A DNA stretch of 7,223 nt from Oscillospiraceae bacterium (GTDB taxonomy: Bacteria; Bacillota_A; Clostridia; Oscillospirales; Ruminococcaceae). The notes beneath the pieces were generated by a model. It did not search any database and had not been told where the DNA came from. It saw nothing but the letters and a program-made list of their open reading frames with translations. The DNA is taken from contig JAGDDO010000147.1 in the NCBI GenBank assembly GCA_017848205.1, forward strand, positions 1 through 7,223, given 5' to 3'. This document shows, in pieces, positions 4,389 through 7,223 of this stretch. The translations under genes and the position numbers were made by a program. Each line of letters starts with the position of its first letter. Position 1 is the stretch's first letter.

Positions 4389-6653
4389 ATGAAAACATCT
4401 ATCATAGGATACCCAAGAATAGGCTGCCTTCGCGAACTCAAGTTTGCCAGCGAAAAATATTTCCGCGGCGAGATAACAGCTGCCGAACTTGAAAAGACAG
4501 CAAAGGAGATCAGAAGCTACAACCTTCAGTTACAGAAAAAAAGCGGTCTCGACTTCATCCCGTCAAATGACTTCTCATTCTACGACGGAATACTCGACAC
4601 AGCTTTTCTTTTAAATGCTGTACCTGAAAGATATACATCACTCGGACTTTCCGCACTTGATACATACTTTGCAGCAGCAAGAGGATATCAGGGTGACAAG
4701 GGCGACGTTAAGGCTCTTGCAATGAAGAAGTGGTACAACACAAACTATCACTACATGGTAGCTGAGATAGATGACAGCACAGAAATAAAGCTTAACGGCA
4801 CAAAGCCTTTCGATCTTTTTAAGGAAGCTCTTGACGCAGGCGTTAAGACAAAGCCGGTAGTTATCGGTGCTTTCACATTCCTTAAGCTTGCAAGATACAA
4901 GGGCACAAAGAAGGCTGCAGATTTTGTTAAGGAAACAGCAAAGGCTTACTCAGACCTTCTTAAGAAGTTTTCAGAACTCGGCGCCGAATGGATCCAGTTT
5001 GACGAACCTTCACTCGTAAAGGATCTCACGACAGAAGACATAAAGCTCTTTACCGATCTTTATAAGACAATTCTTGCAGACAAGGGTTCAGTTAAGGTCA
5101 TAGCTCAGACATACTTCGGTGATGTACGTGACTGCTACAGTGAACTCTGCGGACTTGATTTCGACGGTATCGGCCTTGACTTCTATGAAGGAAAGAAATC
5201 ACTGGAACTCGCCGAAAAGAACGGTTTCCCGAAGGGCAAGGTTCTTTTCGCCGGCGTTGTAAACGGCAAGAACATCTGGCGCAACAACTATGCAAAGACA
5301 TTAAATATTTTAAATACATTAAAGAAGCAGGCATCTGAGATCGTGATCAGCACATCATGCTCACTTCTCCACGTTCCATGCACACTTGCAAACGAAACAA
5401 AGCTTGCAGAAAACGTAAAGAAGCACTTCTCATACGCTGAAGAAAAGCTCGGCGAACTTGCTGAACTTAAAACTATCGTTTCTTCTGCCGCTCCTGAAAA
5501 CACAGAAGAATTCAAAAAGAACGCTGCTCTTCACGCAGAAACAAGAGAAGGCAGCAACCAGGCTGTAAAGAACAAGGTAGCAGCTCTTACAGAAAAGGAT
5601 TTCGTAAGACTTCCTGCATTTGCAGATCGTGAAAAGATCCAGAAGGATCGCTTCAATCTCCCGCTCTTCCCTACTACAACTATCGGTTCATTCCCGCAGA
5701 CAGCTGAAGTAAAATCAGCTCGTAAGCAGTTCAGAAACGGCGAACTCTCTGCTGAAAACTACGAAAAGTTCATCGAACAGAAGATCGCTGAATGCGTGGC
5801 TTTACAGGAAGAGATCGGTCTTGACGTACTCGTTCACGGCGAATTTGAACGTAACGACATGGTTGAATACTTCGGTGAATGCCTTGACGGATATATCTTC
5901 ACAGAAAAGGCATGGGTTCAGTCATACGGTACAAGATGCGTTAAGCCGCCTGTAGTATGGGGCGACATTTCAAGAGCAAAGCCTATGACAGTAAGATGGT
6001 CTGTTTACGCACAGAGCCTTACAAAGAAGCCGATGAAGGGCATGCTCACTGGTCCTGTTACAATTCTCAACTGGTCATTCCCTCGTGAAGACATAACACT
6101 TAAGGAAAGTGCATTCCAGATCGCACTTGCTATCCGTGAAGAGGTTCTCGACCTTGAAGCAAACGGCATCAGCATCATCCAGGTCGATGAAGCTGCTCTC
6201 CGTGAAAAGCTTCCGCTCCGTAAGTCTGACTGGAAGGAAGATTATCTTGACTGGGCAATTCCTGCATTCCGTTATGTTCACAGCGGCTGCAGACCTGAAA
6301 CACAGATCCACACACATATGTGCTACATCGAATTCGCTGATATAATCAAAGAGATCGACGACATGGATGCTGACGTTATCACATTTGAAGCATCAAGATC
6401 AGATCTTACTATACTTGACGTACTCAAGGAAAACAACTTCCGCACAGAAGTTGGTCCTGGCGTATACGACATACATTCACCAAGAGTTCCTTCAAAGGAA
6501 GAAATCATTGAAGCAGTCAGAAAGATGAAGGAACGTATTCCGGCTGAAAAGCTCTGGATAAATCCTGACTGCGGACTTAAAACGAGAGGAAATGCTGAAA
6601 CTGTTCCAAGCCTTAAAAATCTTGTGGCAGCAGCATTAGAGGTTAGAAAATAA
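4389..6653 (+). CDS. metE: Cobalamin-independent methionine synthase (5-methyltetrahydropteroyltriglutamate-homocysteine methyltransferase)
   Basis: A full-length 754-residue MetE (about 750 in the family), a cytosolic zinc enzyme that moves the methyl group of 5-methyl-tetrahydrofolate polyglutamate to homocysteine, the last step of methionine synthesis. The N-terminal barrel (about 1-350) opens with IGYPRIG at 6-12. The catalytic C-terminal barrel carries IGSFPQT from 432, HGEFERNDMVEYFGE with Glu485, VDEAALRE with Asp600 and YDIHSP with His696. The zinc ligands are all present, His643, Cys645, Glu667 and Cys728, each two residues on from the E. coli positions (641, 643, 665, 726). The ATG has GGAGGA at 4375-4380, spacing 8. 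The coding bias (nearly all lysines as AAG over long stretches, many GCA/ACA/CTT) differs from the neighbouring genes and suggests high expression. It is followed after three bases by the metF-like gene. Confidence 0.98.
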   Translation: MKTSIIGYPRIGCLRELKFASEKYFRGEITAAELEKTAKEIRSYNLQLQKKSGLDFIPSNDFSFYDGILDTAFLLNAVPERYTSLGLSALDTYFAAARGYQGDKGDVKALAMKKWYNTNYHYMVAEIDDSTEIKLNGTKPFDLFKEALDAGVKTKPVVIGAFTFLKLARYKGTKKAADFVKETAKAYSDLLKKFSELGAEWIQFDEPSLVKDLTTEDIKLFTDLYKTILADKGSVKVIAQTYFGDVRDCYSELCGLDFDGIGLDFYEGKKSLELAEKNGFPKGKVLFAGVVNGKNIWRNNYAKTLNILNTLKKQASEIVISTSCSLLHVPCTLANETKLAENVKKHFSYAEEKLGELAELKTIVSSAAPENTEEFKKNAALHAETREGSNQAVKNKVAALTEKDFVRLPAFADREKIQKDRFNLPLFPTTTIGSFPQTAEVKSARKQFRNGELSAENYEKFIEQKIAECVALQEEIGLDVLVHGEFERNDMVEYFGECLDGYIFTEKAWVQSYGTRCVKPPVVWGDISRAKPMTVRWSVYAQSLTKKPMKGMLTGPVTILNWSFPREDITLKESAFQIALAIREEVLDLEANGISIIQVDEAALREKLPLRKSDWKEDYLDWAIPAFRYVHSGCRPETQIHTHMCYIEFADIIKEIDDMDADVITFEASRSDLTILDVLKENNFRTEVGPGVYDIHSPRVPSKEEIIEAVRKMKERIPAEKLWINPDCGLKTRGNAETVPSLKNLVAAALEVRK

Positions 6654-6656
6654 AAA

Positions 6657-7223
6657 ATGAAAACTGCTGATATATTCAAAACAAAGACTGTATTCTCACT
6701 GGAAATTTTCCCGCCGAAGCCTGATGCTGACGAGAGCGTTATCTACAACACTCTCGACCAGCTCACAGATATCTCACCGGACTTCATAAGTGTTACTTAC
6801 GGAGCCGGCGGCGGTAAAAACGGTGCAAAGACGATCCAGATAGCATCAGACATCAAGAACAAGTACCACGTTGAAAGTATTGCTCACATGCCTTGTATCA
6901 ACATGACAAAGGATCAGGCTGCATCAATACTCGACAACATGGTTGCACACGGCATTGAAAATGTTCTCGCACTCAGAGGCGATATTCCTGAGGGAACAGT
7001 TTCACCGGGAGACTTCACTCATGCCGATGATCTTATCACATTCATTCAGGATAACTACGACCTGAACATCCTTGCTGCCTGCTATCCTGAAGTGCATCCG
7101 GAGAGTACTGGAGCTGTTGATGATCTTAAGTGGCTCAGACACAAGGTCGACTGCGGTGCTGATCATCTTATCTCACAGCTTTTCCTTGACAATGAATATT
7201 TCTTCAGCTTTCTCGAAAAGGCA
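6657..7223 (+). CDS. metF: Methylenetetrahydrofolate reductase (MetF-like), N-terminal part, cut by window edge
   Basis: The first 189 residues of an enzyme of about 290 residues that reduces 5,10-methylene-tetrahydrofolate to 5-methyl-tetrahydrofolate with a flavin cofactor, supplying the methyl donor for MetE. Visible family motifs in order are FSLEIFPPK near the start (with the conserved glutamate), FISVTYGAGG, HMPCINMT, NVLALRGD and ISQLFLD, all typical of the MTHFR barrel. The ATG at 6657-6659 comes three bases after the metE stop codon. No strong ribosome site precedes it: the nearest is AGAGG about 14 bases upstream inside the metE 3' end, so translation is probably coupled to metE. 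The C-terminal third lies outside the window, so completeness and any fused domain cannot be judged. Confidence 0.95.
   Translation, partial: MKTADIFKTKTVFSLEIFPPKPDADESVIYNTLDQLTDISPDFISVTYGAGGGKNGAKTIQIASDIKNKYHVESIAHMPCINMTKDQAASILDNMVAHGIENVLALRGDIPEGTVSPGDFTHADDLITFIQDNYDLNILAACYPEVHPESTGAVDDLKWLRHKVDCGADHLISQLFLDNEYFFSFLEKA

Noticed and set aside
6323..6679. Minus-strand frame opposite the end of metE, and the other shorter frames inside metE
   Set aside because: They are antisense or out-of-frame shadows of a gene whose protein is conserved throughout, and they lack ribosome sites.

Overview
The window looks like chromosomal DNA of a low-to-moderate G+C Gram-positive anaerobe, most likely a Ruminococcus-like clostridium. 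This rests on strong AGGAGG-type ribosome sites, sigma-A promoters close to TTGACA/TATAAT, a Thr/Glu-rich lipoprotein linker and the types of protein present. It is an inference from style, not a database match.

From left to right there are four parts. (1) Positions 1-484 hold the left-running start of an IS66-family transposase gene (cut by the window edge) and a candidate terminal repeat ending near 484. (2) Positions 617-1937 hold a left-running, overlapping two-gene operon for an ECF sigma factor and its membrane-anchored zinc-binding anti-sigma factor. (3) Positions 1938-2320 are a 383-base divergent control region, followed by a right-running gene for a secreted lipoprotein (2321-3133) with a strong terminator. 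(4) Positions 3305-7223 hold a right-running methionine block: a LysR-type regulator, cobalamin-independent methionine synthase metE, and, three bases later, the first two thirds of a methylenetetrahydrofolate reductase gene (metF-like).

The methionine genes form a clear pathway. The MetF-like enzyme makes 5-methyl-tetrahydrofolate and MetE uses it to methylate homocysteine. No SAM, cobalamin or T-box riboswitch fits in the 116 bases before metE. That gap instead holds a core promoter and an ordered set of TGATA/TATCA half-sites, one pair having the T-N11-A form of LysR-type operators, so the adjacent LysR protein is the natural candidate regulator.

The most unusual region is the divergent spacer before the sigma operon. 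It contains an ECF-like promoter close to the sigma gene (probable autoregulation). It also contains a second, sigma-A-like promoter further out that fires the same way through two consecutive, perfectly paired 9-bp hairpins. The outer hairpin is built from two copies of CATGGTTT, and a third copy sits inside the spacer of the sigma-A-like promoter. The rest of the window is conventional, and I see no CRISPR, tRNA, rRNA or defence system.
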